Shown here in pieces: positions 8,106 to 15,705 of a DNA stretch of 26,093 nucleotides. The notes under the pieces are model-generated. The model was given only the letters and a program-made list of their open reading frames with translations, was not told the DNA's origin and searched no databases. The number at the start of each line of letters is the position of its first letter. Position 1 is the stretch's first letter. Location of the stretch: positions 1-26,093 of the forward strand of contig CAYTTV010000046.1 in the NCBI GenBank assembly GCA_964440915.1, written 5' to 3'. A program made the translations under genes and the position numbers. Origin of the DNA: CAMPJM01 sp964440915. GTDB taxonomy: Bacteria; Bacteroidota; Bacteroidia; Cytophagales; Cyclobacteriaceae.

Positions 8106-8885
8106 ATGAATCGTATTGAAGCACTATTTGAGCAAAAGAAAGAGAATATACTATCCATATATTATACAGCAGGTTATCCGGATTTGGAAGACACCACCAA
8201 GGTTCTCCAATACCTACAAGAGGCTGGGGCGGATTTGATTGAGATTGGGATTCCCTTTTCCGACCCCGTTGCCGATGGCCCAACCATCCAGGAAAGCAAT
8301 CAAGTAGCTTTGAAGAATGGTATGTCCGTAAAAAAGCTCTTGCAGCAACTGGGAAATATAAGAGAAAGCATCGATATCCCGATTTTGCTGATGGGGTATT
8401 TGAATCCGATCATGCAATATGGTGTGGAAGCTTTTTGCGAAGATGTTGCCGCTGTAGGAATCGATGGATTGATAATTCCGGACCTGCCGATGTTGTCCTA
8501 TCAGGAAGACTATAAGGCTTGTTTCGAAAAACATGGTTTACTGAATATTTTTCTGATTACGCCTCAGACCAGTGAAGCACGGATCAGAGAGATTGATAAA
8601 GAATCCAAGGGTTTTATTTATATGGTTTCCTCTGCGAGCATTACCGGAGCCAGAAGTGGCATTTCAGATACTCAGCTTACTTATTTTGAAAGGATAAAAG
8701 CCATGAACCTTACTACGCCGACACTTATTGGCTTTGGCATTTCTGATAATGCGACATTTAGCAAAGCCTGTGAATATGCTACAGGTGCCATTATCGGCAG
8801 TGCTTTTGTAAAACTCCTTGGCAATAGCGAGGACAAAAAACAATCAATCAAGACCTATATAGCGCAAGTAAAAGGGGTGGATTAA
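8106..8885 (+). CDS. trpA: Tryptophan synthase alpha chain
   Basis: Cleaves indole-3-glycerol phosphate to indole, which is channelled to TrpB. The 259-residue TIM barrel has the catalytic Glu46 and Asp57 in the block EIGIPFSDPVADGP, the counterparts of E. coli Glu49 and Asp60. It also has ASITGARSG and the phosphate-binding GFGIS and GAIIGSAFV motifs. Full length. It is the last gene of the operon, 57 bp before the terminator stem at 8943. The start ATG is preceded by A-rich sequence without a Shine-Dalgarno. Confidence 0.96.
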   Translation: MNRIEALFEQKKENILSIYYTAGYPDLEDTTKVLQYLQEAGADLIEIGIPFSDPVADGPTIQESNQVALKNGMSVKKLLQQLGNIRESIDIPILLMGYLNPIMQYGVEAFCEDVAAVGIDGLIIPDLPMLSYQEDYKACFEKHGLLNIFLITPQTSEARIREIDKESKGFIYMVSSASITGARSGISDTQLTYFERIKAMNLTTPTLIGFGISDNATFSKACEYATGAIIGSAFVKLLGNSEDKKQSIKTYIAQVKGVD

Positions 8886-8942
8886 TATCCTAATTCCTAG
8901 TTAAATTAAAAGCATCCGTGTTTTCAACGGACCTGAGCTGCG

Positions 8943-8974
8943 GCACCATTGAACAAATGGTGCTATATTTTTTT
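8943..8974 (+). terminator. trp operon terminator
   Basis: A perfect 8-bp stem, GCACCATT (8943-8950) with AATGGTGC (8956-8963), closes on a 5-nt GAACA loop. Seven Ts follow at 8968-8974. It lies between trpA and the sugar cassette, and separates the two transcription units. A smaller hairpin (TCCGT/ACGGA) sits just upstream. Confidence 0.85.
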
Positions 8975-9066
8975 ATCAATTTTGGTATTTCATTTCGAAT
9001 CTTCTAAATTGTTAAGCAGTTGTCCTAAATGGATTTTTTATTCACAAATGCAATCGATTACATAAC

Positions 9067-10431
9067 ATGGAGAAGTTTAATAGTTCAAGAAGAGAATTTG
9101 CTAAAAAAGTGGCCTTGTCAGGTGCAGGCATTACAATTGGGGCCATGGGATTTCCCGCCAGCAGCTATGCCCGGATCATGGGAGCAAATGAAAGGATAAA
9201 CGTGGGGATCGTAGGGTTTTCCAACCGTGCAAAAGACGCCTTGATCCCAGCTTTATTGGAGCATTCCAAAGCATTAAATTTTGAATTCACTGCCGTTTCT
9301 GATATTTGGAATAGAAGACGGGACGAATGTGTGGCTTTTATGAAAGAGAAAACTGGCAAAAATATTAAAACTGCCAGAAATAACGAGGAGCTTTATGAGA
9401 GGAAAGATGTGGACGTAGTCATTATCAGTACCGCCGATTTCCAACATGCGCTGCATTGTAAAGAAGCTGTAGAAGCCGGCAGGGATGTCTATGTCGAAAA
9501 GCCGTTTGCTGAAACCATGGAAGACAATAGAGCAGCGAGAGCAGCGGTGGAAAAATCAGGCAAGATTGTGCAGGTAGGTTCTCAAAGAAGAAGTGGCTCC
9601 AATTACCATGCGGCAGATAGATTCATTAAGGAAGGCAAATTTGGAGATATTGTGATGGTCGAGATGAGTTGGAATGTAAACCAACCTAATAGATGGCGGT
9701 TACCCCAACTTACGAAAGAAATCCAAGAAAAGGACACAGATTGGAAGCGCTTTTTGATGAACCGGCCTTATGAAAAATGGGATCCAAGAAAATACCTTGA
9801 ATATAGACTGTTCTGGCCTTATTCTTCGGGTATCCCTGGTCAGTGGATGGCGCACCAAATCGATACCGTACACTGGTTTACCGGCTTGAAGCATCCAAGA
9901 AGCGTAGCGGCCAATGGTGGCATTTATTTATGGAAAGATGGACGGGAAAATTTTGATACCATGACAGCCGTGTTTGATTATGGCCCTTCAGACGATAAAT
10001 CAACAGGTTTTCAGGTAGTCTATTCTTCCAGATTTACCAATTCTGCAGGAGGTATAAAAGAGATATATTATTCCAATGGGGGCGAGCTGAACCTAGACAC
10101 CAACAAAGTAACACCCAGAGGAGGCCTTCAAGCAAATCATGCTTCTGTGATGGGCATGCAGCCTAATCTATTGGAAGAAACTACGCTGGCTGAGCAAGTA
10201 AAAGCCGCAACAGGCGCCGCTACAGGGGTCGATAATATGACTTCTGCGCATATGAGAAACTGGATGGAATGCATTCGAAGCAGAGAAACACCCAATGCTC
10301 CTGTTGAAGCAGGATACAACCATTCTGTCGCTAACATTATGACAACCGCTGCTTTGAGAACAGGAAAGTTTGTGACCTTTGACGAGGAAAGGCAAGAGGT
10401 ACTGGCTGGAGGAGAAGTATTTAAGTATTAG
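9067..10431 (+). CDS. Tat-exported Gfo/Idh/MocA family oxidoreductase
   Basis: NAD(P)-dependent sugar oxidoreductase of 454 residues. A twin-arginine signal is visible: SSRREFAKK at 6-14, a hydrophobic stretch to about residue 33, then ASSYA. The Rossmann domain begins INVGIVGFSNR (G47, G50) and the family motif VEKPF has E144-K145-P146. The C-terminal domain is the longer type found in exported Bacteroidota members. Tat export implies folding with bound cofactor in the cytoplasm and action in the periplasm, as for glucose-fructose oxidoreductase. With the DUF6807 and DUF1080 partners downstream, oxidation of sugar C3 (3-keto-glycoside formation or reduction) is a reasonable inference. The substrate is not shown by sequence. 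Confidence 0.88.
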   Translation: MEKFNSSRREFAKKVALSGAGITIGAMGFPASSYARIMGANERINVGIVGFSNRAKDALIPALLEHSKALNFEFTAVSDIWNRRRDECVAFMKEKTGKNIKTARNNEELYERKDVDVVIISTADFQHALHCKEAVEAGRDVYVEKPFAETMEDNRAARAAVEKSGKIVQVGSQRRSGSNYHAADRFIKEGKFGDIVMVEMSWNVNQPNRWRLPQLTKEIQEKDTDWKRFLMNRPYEKWDPRKYLEYRLFWPYSSGIPGQWMAHQIDTVHWFTGLKHPRSVAANGGIYLWKDGRENFDTMTAVFDYGPSDDKSTGFQVVYSSRFTNSAGGIKEIYYSNGGELNLDTNKVTPRGGLQANHASVMGMQPNLLEETTLAEQVKAATGAATGVDNMTSAHMRNWMECIRSRETPNAPVEAGYNHSVANIMTTAALRTGKFVTFDEERQEVLAGGEVFKY

Positions 10432-10488
10432 TAGGCAGACAGATCATCCAAACAAGAAGCAAATTCTCCAAAATTTAAAATATTAATT

Positions 10489-11586
10489 ATGTATGTGAAA
10501 TCAAAAATAGGTCCATACTTAGGTACTTTACTGCTTTCAGTTTTATTAACAGCTTGCAACAATGGACAAAAAAAAAGCAATGGAGCAACTGCTTCAGATG
10601 AACAAGATGGGGTAAAGGACAGAATAACGCTGATTCAAAATGATGCAGAAAAAAGAGTGGATGTGATGATTGATGGATCGCTCTTTACTGCTTACATCTA
10701 TCCCGAAACAGTAAAAAAACCAGTACTATTTCCTATAAAAACAGCCCAAGGTACTGTGGTTACACGTGGATTTCCACTTGAATCCAGAGCTGGTGAACGA
10801 ATCGACCACCCGCATCATGTTGGGCTTTGGCTTAACTATGGGGATGTGAATGGGCTGGACTTTTGGAATAACTCTGATGCCATTTCTGAGGACAAAAAGG
10901 ATCATTATGGCACTATCATCCACAAAGAAATCAATCGCATCAGTAGCGGTGATGATAAGGGTGAACTAGAAGTGTCCATGGAATGGGTTGACTCGAAAGG
11001 CGAGCCGCTCCTCAAAGAAAACACTACATTCATTTTTAGTGGAACAGAGCATGAACGCGTGATAGACCGGATTACAACTTTAACCGCCTTAGAAAACGAT
11101 GTTTCCATGAAGGATAACAAGGAGGGTTTTATAGGAATTCGAGTTGCCAGAGAATTGGAACACCCTGCTGATAAGCCTGAGAAATTTACTGATGCCAGCG
11201 GTAATCCTACGGATGTGCCCGTGCTGAATAATGAAGGGGTAACTGGTTGGTATAATAGTAGCGAAGGCGCAGAGGGACATGATGTCTGGGGCACAAGGGC
11301 GAAATGGATGAATTTGTCGGGAGAAATAAAGGGTGAAAATATAGCCATTGCTATTTTTGATCACCCCAATAATGTAGGCTATCCCTCTTATTGGCATGCT
11401 AGAGGTTATGGCCTCTATGCGGCTAATCCTTTAGGACAAGAAGCCATGAGTGAAGGAAAGGAAACGCTTAATTTCGTTCTAAAGGCAAACGAATCTGTTA
11501 CTTTTAAACATAGGGTAATAATATATACAGGAAAGCAAGTGGACAAGCAGCAAATCAATGAGGATTTTGAAGCGTTTGTACAATAA
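10489..11586 (+). CDS. DUF6807 (PmoA-like) lipoprotein
   Basis: A 365-residue exported protein. Residues 1-22 form a lipoprotein signal ending LLTAC, with lipidated Cys23. The hallmark of the PmoA-like DUF6807 family follows at about 106-126: DHPHHVGLWLNYGDVNGLDFWNN, given here as key residues H107, H109, H110 and the GLDFW box. A Gly/Trp-rich C-terminal half includes HPNNVGYPSYWHARGYGLYAANPLG. The family often sits beside Gfo/Idh oxidoreductases and DUF1080 proteins in Bacteroidota, as here. Its biochemical role is not established; sugar binding or modification in the periplasm is inferred. It lies 57 bp after the oxidoreductase and 38 bp before the DUF1080 gene, so the three are probably one operon. 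Confidence 0.82.
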   Translation: MYVKSKIGPYLGTLLLSVLLTACNNGQKKSNGATASDEQDGVKDRITLIQNDAEKRVDVMIDGSLFTAYIYPETVKKPVLFPIKTAQGTVVTRGFPLESRAGERIDHPHHVGLWLNYGDVNGLDFWNNSDAISEDKKDHYGTIIHKEINRISSGDDKGELEVSMEWVDSKGEPLLKENTTFIFSGTEHERVIDRITTLTALENDVSMKDNKEGFIGIRVARELEHPADKPEKFTDASGNPTDVPVLNNEGVTGWYNSSEGAEGHDVWGTRAKWMNLSGEIKGENIAIAIFDHPNNVGYPSYWHARGYGLYAANPLGQEAMSEGKETLNFVLKANESVTFKHRVIIYTGKQVDKQQINEDFEAFVQ

Positions 11587-11624
11587 ATAAAAGGATTGCA
11601 TTTTAACAGTATTCAAACAAACTT

Positions 11625-13013
11625 ATGAAAAGTATATTTAGAATCACGCTGATTTTGGGTGGATTTACCACCATGTTGTTCATGTATGGTTGTGGCGCTC
11701 CTCAAAACAAGGGAGAGGATGATGGTTGGGTCATGTTGTTCAATGGAGAAGATCTTTCGGGATGGGAGCAAGTGAATGGAACAGCGCCGTATGAAGTGGT
11801 TGATGGGGTTATCGTCGGCACTACAGTAACCAACTCACCCAACAGCTTCTTGGCTACCGAGAGTACATACGGTGATTTTATCCTTGAGTTTGACTTCATG
11901 CTGAACAGCGATATCAACAGTGGTGTTCAATTTAGAAGTATTACGGATCCAAGCATCAAGGATGGCCGAGTACACGGCTATCAGTTTGAGTTTGACCCTT
12001 CTGATAGGAATTGGACAGGGGGGATATATGATGAACAACGCAGAATGTGGTTGTATCCGCTATCCCTGAATCCAAATGGCCAATCGGCTTTTAAAGCTGG
12101 CGAATGGAATAAAGCTAGAATCGAATGCATAGGCAGCTCCATCAGGACTTGGTTGAACGATGTTCCCGTGGCTAGCTTGGAAGATGATATGACCCCAGAA
12201 GGCATAATTGCCCTGCAAGTCCACTCAATTGGCAATGAGGCTGATGCTGGCAAAGAAGTGAGGTGGAAAAATATCAGAATTAAAACAACGGATCTGGAGC
12301 ATAAGGAGGGGCATGATGCCTTCGTTGTGAACCTTATCCCCAATACCCTGACTGAGCAAGAAAAGGCCCAGGGTTGGAGCTTCTTGTGGGACGGCAAAAC
12401 TACCAATGGCTGGAGAGGTGCTCATAAAGACAATTTTCCCGAGCATGGTTGGAGAATTGAGAACGGTGTGCTAGAAGTCCTGGAATCTGGTGGAGGCGAA
12501 TCCGTGAATGGCGGCGATATCGTGACAGAGGAGCAATATAGCGCCTTTGAGCTGCAACTGGAGTTTAAGCTTACAGAAGGAGCTAACAGCGGGATCAAAT
12601 ATTTTGTGACAGAACAAGAAAAGGTGGAGAATGCCTCTGCTATCGGATTAGAGTACCAATTGCTGGATGATGAGCGGCATCCTGATGCCAAAATGGGCAG
12701 AGATGGCAACCGGACCTTGGCATCATTGTATGACCTGAAAACTGCCGAAAAGCATAATCGATTCTTAAAGCCCATTGGCGAATGGAACAGGGCGCTGTTG
12801 GTCGTGAAACCAGACAATAAAATAGAGCATTGGCTGAATGGTGTAAAAGTACTGGAGTACGAAAGAGGTTCTGAGGAATTTCATGAATTGGTGGCCAATA
12901 GCAAATATAAAGATTGGGATAACTTTGGCTTGGCCGAGAAGGGGCACATTTTGCTACAAGATCATGGCAATAATGTCTCTTTTAGAAGCATCAAGATTAA
13001 GAATTTAGAGTAG
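11625..13013 (+). CDS. Double-domain DUF1080 (3-keto-disaccharide hydrolase-like) lipoprotein
   Basis: A 462-residue exported protein with a signal ending FMYGC, predicted lipidated at Cys23, then an acidic GEDD stretch. Two DUF1080 (Pfam 3-keto-disaccharide hydrolase) domains follow. The first, about 33-215, opens GWVMLFNGEDLSGWEQ and includes INSGVQFRS. The second, about 250-461, opens GWSFLWDGKTTNGWRG and includes ANSGIKYFV and a late HGNNVSFRSIKIKN. The jelly-roll, concanavalin-like fold of the family is known for acting on 3-keto-glycosides and related glycans. Most family members have one domain, so tandem domains are a less common form. Probably the last gene of the sugar cassette: a terminator-like hairpin follows. 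The DUF1080 call is firm, exact activity inferred. Confidence 0.85.
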   Translation: MKSIFRITLILGGFTTMLFMYGCGAPQNKGEDDGWVMLFNGEDLSGWEQVNGTAPYEVVDGVIVGTTVTNSPNSFLATESTYGDFILEFDFMLNSDINSGVQFRSITDPSIKDGRVHGYQFEFDPSDRNWTGGIYDEQRRMWLYPLSLNPNGQSAFKAGEWNKARIECIGSSIRTWLNDVPVASLEDDMTPEGIIALQVHSIGNEADAGKEVRWKNIRIKTTDLEHKEGHDAFVVNLIPNTLTEQEKAQGWSFLWDGKTTNGWRGAHKDNFPEHGWRIENGVLEVLESGGGESVNGGDIVTEEQYSAFELQLEFKLTEGANSGIKYFVTEQEKVENASAIGLEYQLLDDERHPDAKMGRDGNRTLASLYDLKTAEKHNRFLKPIGEWNRALLVVKPDNKIEHWLNGVKVLEYERGSEEFHELVANSKYKDWDNFGLAEKGHILLQDHGNNVSFRSIKIKNLE

Positions 13014-13054
13014 GGCCTAGGCAGCCGGCAATTGACCTACGTCTGTAAACAAAT

Positions 13055-13107
13055 AAAGAATTGGCAATAGTCAGGAATCTGGAACTGTTGACCAATTCTT
13101 TGTTTTT
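13055..13107 (+). terminator. Probable terminator after the sugar cassette
   Basis: AAAGAATTGG (13055-13064) is the exact complement of CCAATTCTTT (13092-13101). Inside it GTCA/TGAC pairs can extend the structure. A T-rich run (GTTTTT) ends at 13107. The loop is longer than in classic intrinsic terminators, and the right arm runs straight into the palindromic repeat element, so a purely structural repeat is an alternative. Confidence 0.5.
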
Positions 13108-13200
13108 GGGCGGTGGCCAGGCTATCCGCTACAAGTCCGGCCACCCTCAAACCTACCCGCTTCGGGCTTTTCGCTTCTATCCTTACCGCTCCTACGTTTA
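13108..13200. repeat. Palindromic intergenic repeat element
   Basis: GGTGGCC (13112-13118) and GGCCACC (13139-13145) form an exact 7-bp stem. The loop holds GGCTATCCGCTACAAGTCC (13120-13138), and a diverged direct copy, GGCTTTTCGCTTCTATCC, lies at 13165-13182. This pattern (GGCTATCCGCT with GC-rich arms) resembles GC-rich intergenic palindromes I have seen in other Bacteroidota genomes. It is much richer in GC than its surroundings. The 65-residue ORF that crosses it is best explained as translation of the repeat. Copy number in this genome cannot be judged from one window. Confidence 0.5.
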
Positions 13201-13355
13201 CCTGAATTGCGGTTGTTGTATATCGCCGATCGCATGGGCAATCGTGTCTTCTACCTGACGTCTAAAATCTTGTGGCCATTCTTGCTTATTGCTTTCTGTC
13301 AATTGCCTACTAAAGTCATCCTACAAAATTCCCACACAAATATTCATAAAAAGGA

Positions 13356-13384
13356 TAGTTTTGCCCTTCCAAATGCTAACTTTG
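13356..13384 (+). promoter_or_regulatory. hisH promoter elements
   Basis: TAACTTTG (13377-13384) is a perfect TAnnTTTG -7 element, 16 bp before the chosen hisH ATG. A second perfect match, TAGTTTTG (13356-13363), lies 21 bp further up. Neither has an ideal TTTG -33 at 19 bp, but the upstream copy ends in TTTG 13 bp from the downstream one. The 5' leader would be about 10-15 nt. Two overlapping promoters or one real plus one chance match are both possible. No His-rich leader peptide or attenuator is visible. Confidence 0.45.
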
Positions 13385-13400
13385 CCGGAAATGGACATTG

Positions 13401-13988
13401 ATGAAGATTGCAGTAATCAAGTATAATGCGGGTAACATACAGTCGGTTATGTATGCTTTAAAAAGGCTTGGCGAGACGCCTGTATGGACCGATGATCCAG
13501 ACCAAATCCAATCCGCAGACAAGGTGATATTTCCAGGGCAGGGCGAGGCAAGCAATGCCATGAAGTACCTGCGGGAAAGGGAGCTTGACAAATTGATCAT
13601 AGGGTTGAAGCAACCTGTGCTGGGTATCTGCATTGGGTTGCAGCTTATGTGTCAATATTCCGCTGAAGGCGATACAAGTTGCTTAGGTATCTTCGACGAG
13701 GAAGTGATACGGTTTAATGAGGGACTTAAGGTGCCACATGTAGGTTGGAACACCATAAAAAACAGAAAAGGGCCATTGCTGGATCATTTGGCATCACCGG
13801 CGTATCTTTATTATGTGCATAGTTATTATGCCAAAGTTGGCCCGCAGACTGTGGCTACTACTGACTATGGCGTGCCTTTTAGTGCGGTCATGCAGAAAGA
13901 TAATTTTTATGCTGTCCAGGGCCACCCCGAAAAAAGTGGCAAGGATGGTGAGCAGATTTTGAAGAATTTCCTCAAAATAAAGTTTTAA
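13401..13988 (+). CDS. hisH: Imidazole glycerol phosphate synthase subunit HisH
   Basis: Glutamine amidotransferase subunit that delivers ammonia to HisF in histidine synthesis. From ATG 13401 the protein has 195 residues: the start MKIAVIKYNAGNIQSV, FPGQGEAS near 44-51, nucleophile Cys77 in GICIGLQLM, and His175/Glu177 in QGHPEKSG. A TTG three bases upstream would be an alternative start, but ATG fits the family and the promoter. The upstream his genes (hisG, D, C, B) that usually precede hisH in Bacteroidota are not in the window, so the his genes are split. HisA follows after 59 bp. Confidence 0.95.
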   Translation: MKIAVIKYNAGNIQSVMYALKRLGETPVWTDDPDQIQSADKVIFPGQGEASNAMKYLRERELDKLIIGLKQPVLGICIGLQLMCQYSAEGDTSCLGIFDEEVIRFNEGLKVPHVGWNTIKNRKGPLLDHLASPAYLYYVHSYYAKVGPQTVATTDYGVPFSAVMQKDNFYAVQGHPEKSGKDGEQILKNFLKIKF

Positions 13989-14047
13989 ACAAATGCTATG
14001 CACAGGTTGTGTATAGTGGAATCAATTTACAATCATAATTTCTGAAA

Positions 14048-14776
14048 ATGCATATTATTCCCGCGATTGACATAATTGGAGGAAAATGCGTCAGGTTGAC
14101 GCAAGGGGATTATTCCAGCAAAAAGGAATATAGGAGCAACCCTCTGGAAGTGGCCAAGGAGTTTGAGGCAGCAGGTATAAAACGACTTCACTTGGTGGAT
14201 TTGGATGGGGCGTTGAAAAAGAAGATCGTTAATCTTCCTGTTCTGGAAAAGATTGCCAATAATACTGATTTACACGTGGATTTTGGTGGAGGTGTGCAGT
14301 CTGACCAGGATATTAAGGACGCCTTTAATGCAGGCGCAAAGCAGGTGACGGGCGGGAGTATAGCAGTGAAAGAGCCAGACCTGTTTGAGGCCTGGCTGGT
14401 GATGTTTGGCTCCGAGAAAATTATCTTAGGTGCTGACGTTCGGGACAATATGATTGCAGTGAGTGGATGGCAGGAAAAGAGCACACAAAACATATTTCCT
14501 TTTTTGGAGAATTACCTGCAAAAGGGAATTCAATATTCGATCTGCACCGATGTGTCAAAAGATGGCGCCATGAAAGGGCCTTCTTATGAACTGTATGGTG
14601 AATTGATGACGGCCTTTCCCCAGCTTAAGCTTATAGCCAGTGGCGGGGTTTCGTCCATAAAGGATGTAGAAATGTTGGCCAAGATGAATTTGTATGGCGT
14701 TATTATTGGCAAGGCCCTATATGAAAATGCTATCAGTTTAGAAGAGCTGCGGCCGTTTATCGACGAATCCCAATAA
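14048..14776 (+). CDS. hisA: ProFAR isomerase
   Basis: 1-(5-phosphoribosyl)-5-[(5-phosphoribosylamino)methylideneamino]imidazole-4-carboxamide isomerase. The 242-residue TIM barrel starts MHIIPAIDIIGGKCVRL, with catalytic Asp8, and shows LHLVDLDGA, the phosphate loop VDFGGGVQSD, GADVRDN carrying the second catalytic Asp, and IASGGVSS. The internal half-barrel repeat known for HisA/HisF is evident. A dedicated TrpF exists at 6013, so this is a true HisA, not PriA. It is followed by hisF after 27 bp. Confidence 0.95.
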   Translation: MHIIPAIDIIGGKCVRLTQGDYSSKKEYRSNPLEVAKEFEAAGIKRLHLVDLDGALKKKIVNLPVLEKIANNTDLHVDFGGGVQSDQDIKDAFNAGAKQVTGGSIAVKEPDLFEAWLVMFGSEKIILGADVRDNMIAVSGWQEKSTQNIFPFLENYLQKGIQYSICTDVSKDGAMKGPSYELYGELMTAFPQLKLIASGGVSSIKDVEMLAKMNLYGVIIGKALYENAISLEELRPFIDESQ

Positions 14777-14803
14777 AATCAAGAGACTAATCTAAGATAT
14801 TCA

Positions 14804-15565
14804 ATGTTGACAAAGAGAATAATCCCCTGTCTGGACATTAAGGAAGGCAGGACTGTAAAAGGTGTGAATTTCGAACAGTTGCGTGATGCAGGCGATCCTG
14901 TGGCCCTTGCGAAACTTTATTCAGAACAAGGTGCTGACGAACTGGTGTTTTTGGACATTACGGCTACTGTAGAAAAGCGGAAAACCATAATAGCGCTTGT
15001 ACAGCGAGTTGCAGCCGAAATCAGTATCCCATTTACAGTAGGAGGCGGTATTTCTACTGTAGAGGATGTATCTGCACTGCTGAATGCCGGTGCCGACAAA
15101 GTCTCCATCAACTCCGCGGCGGTATATCGCCCTGAGCTGATCAATGAGCTATCAAAGGCTTTTGGTAGCCAGTGCATTGTAGTGGCCATCGACAGCAGAG
15201 AGGTAGACGGCATTGATATCGTCCATACGCATGGAGGCAAAAAGCCTACGGAGCTGGAAACATTGAAGTGGGCTAAGGAAGTGCAGGATAGAGGTGCGGG
15301 TGAGATATTGCTCACCTCAATGGACAGCGACGGTACAAAGGCGGGTTTTGCCAATAGGATTACCGCTCAGGTATCGGAAGCTTTGAGCATTCCTGTGATT
15401 GCTTCTGGCGGTGCAGGAACAATGGCCCATTTTGTGGAAGTATTTGATCAGGGCAAAGCGGATGCCGCCCTTGCCGCAAGTATTTTTCATTTTGGCGAAA
15501 TTGCCATTCCAACACTCAAGTCTTATCTACACAACCATGGAATTCCGATGAGGATACTGAAATAA
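14804..15565 (+). CDS. hisF: Imidazole glycerol phosphate synthase subunit HisF
   Basis: Cyclase subunit that uses ammonia from HisH to make IGP and AICAR. The 253-residue TIM barrel starts MLTKRIIPCLDIKEGRTVKG (Asp11 catalytic) and shows ELVFLDITAT, IPFTVGGGIS, VVAIDSREVDG with the second Asp, and VIASGGAG. Full length. The AICAR it releases feeds purine synthesis. Its gene ends 140 bp before hisIE, a gap that appears to contain a separate promoter. Confidence 0.96.
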   Translation: MLTKRIIPCLDIKEGRTVKGVNFEQLRDAGDPVALAKLYSEQGADELVFLDITATVEKRKTIIALVQRVAAEISIPFTVGGGISTVEDVSALLNAGADKVSINSAAVYRPELINELSKAFGSQCIVVAIDSREVDGIDIVHTHGGKKPTELETLKWAKEVQDRGAGEILLTSMDSDGTKAGFANRITAQVSEALSIPVIASGGAGTMAHFVEVFDQGKADAALAASIFHFGEIAIPTLKSYLHNHGIPMRILK

Positions 15566-15652
15566 TCCACAATAGGATCATATAAAAAGCTTTTTAAAAA
15601 TGAGAAGAAAGGGATAATAGAATGCAAAAGGTCTGTTATGCTTGGTCTTCTC

Positions 15653-15681
15653 TTTGTTTTAGTTTTAATTTACGACTTTTG
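15653..15681 (+). promoter_or_regulatory. Candidate hisIE promoter
   Basis: TTTG (15653-15656) is followed after 17 bp by GACTTTTG (15674-15681), a one-mismatch version of TAnnTTTG, then CAGC as at other Bacteroidota starts. Predicted transcription would begin about 18-20 nt before the hisIE ATG. The palindrome AAAAAGCTTTTT (15584-15595) just after hisF may weaken read-through. Confidence 0.5.
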
Positions 15682-15705
15682 CAGCAGTTACTCCTTTAAA
15701 GAACC

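Noticed and set aside
10905..11348. 147-residue minus-strand ORF inside the DUF6807 gene
   Set aside because: Ser/Leu/Pro-rich, unlike any family, and fully inside a well-supported gene on the other strand; a shadow frame.
12422..12817. 131-residue minus-strand ORF inside the DUF1080 gene
   Set aside because: Antisense shadow with biased composition and no start context.
13061..13258. 65-residue plus-strand ORF in the gap before hisH
   Set aside because: It is the translation of the palindromic repeat element, a known source of false hypothetical proteins.
15584..15595. AAAAAGCTTTTT as a terminator after hisF
   Set aside because: A 12-bp palindrome with no loop and no strong GC stem; it may modestly affect read-through but is not a convincing terminator.
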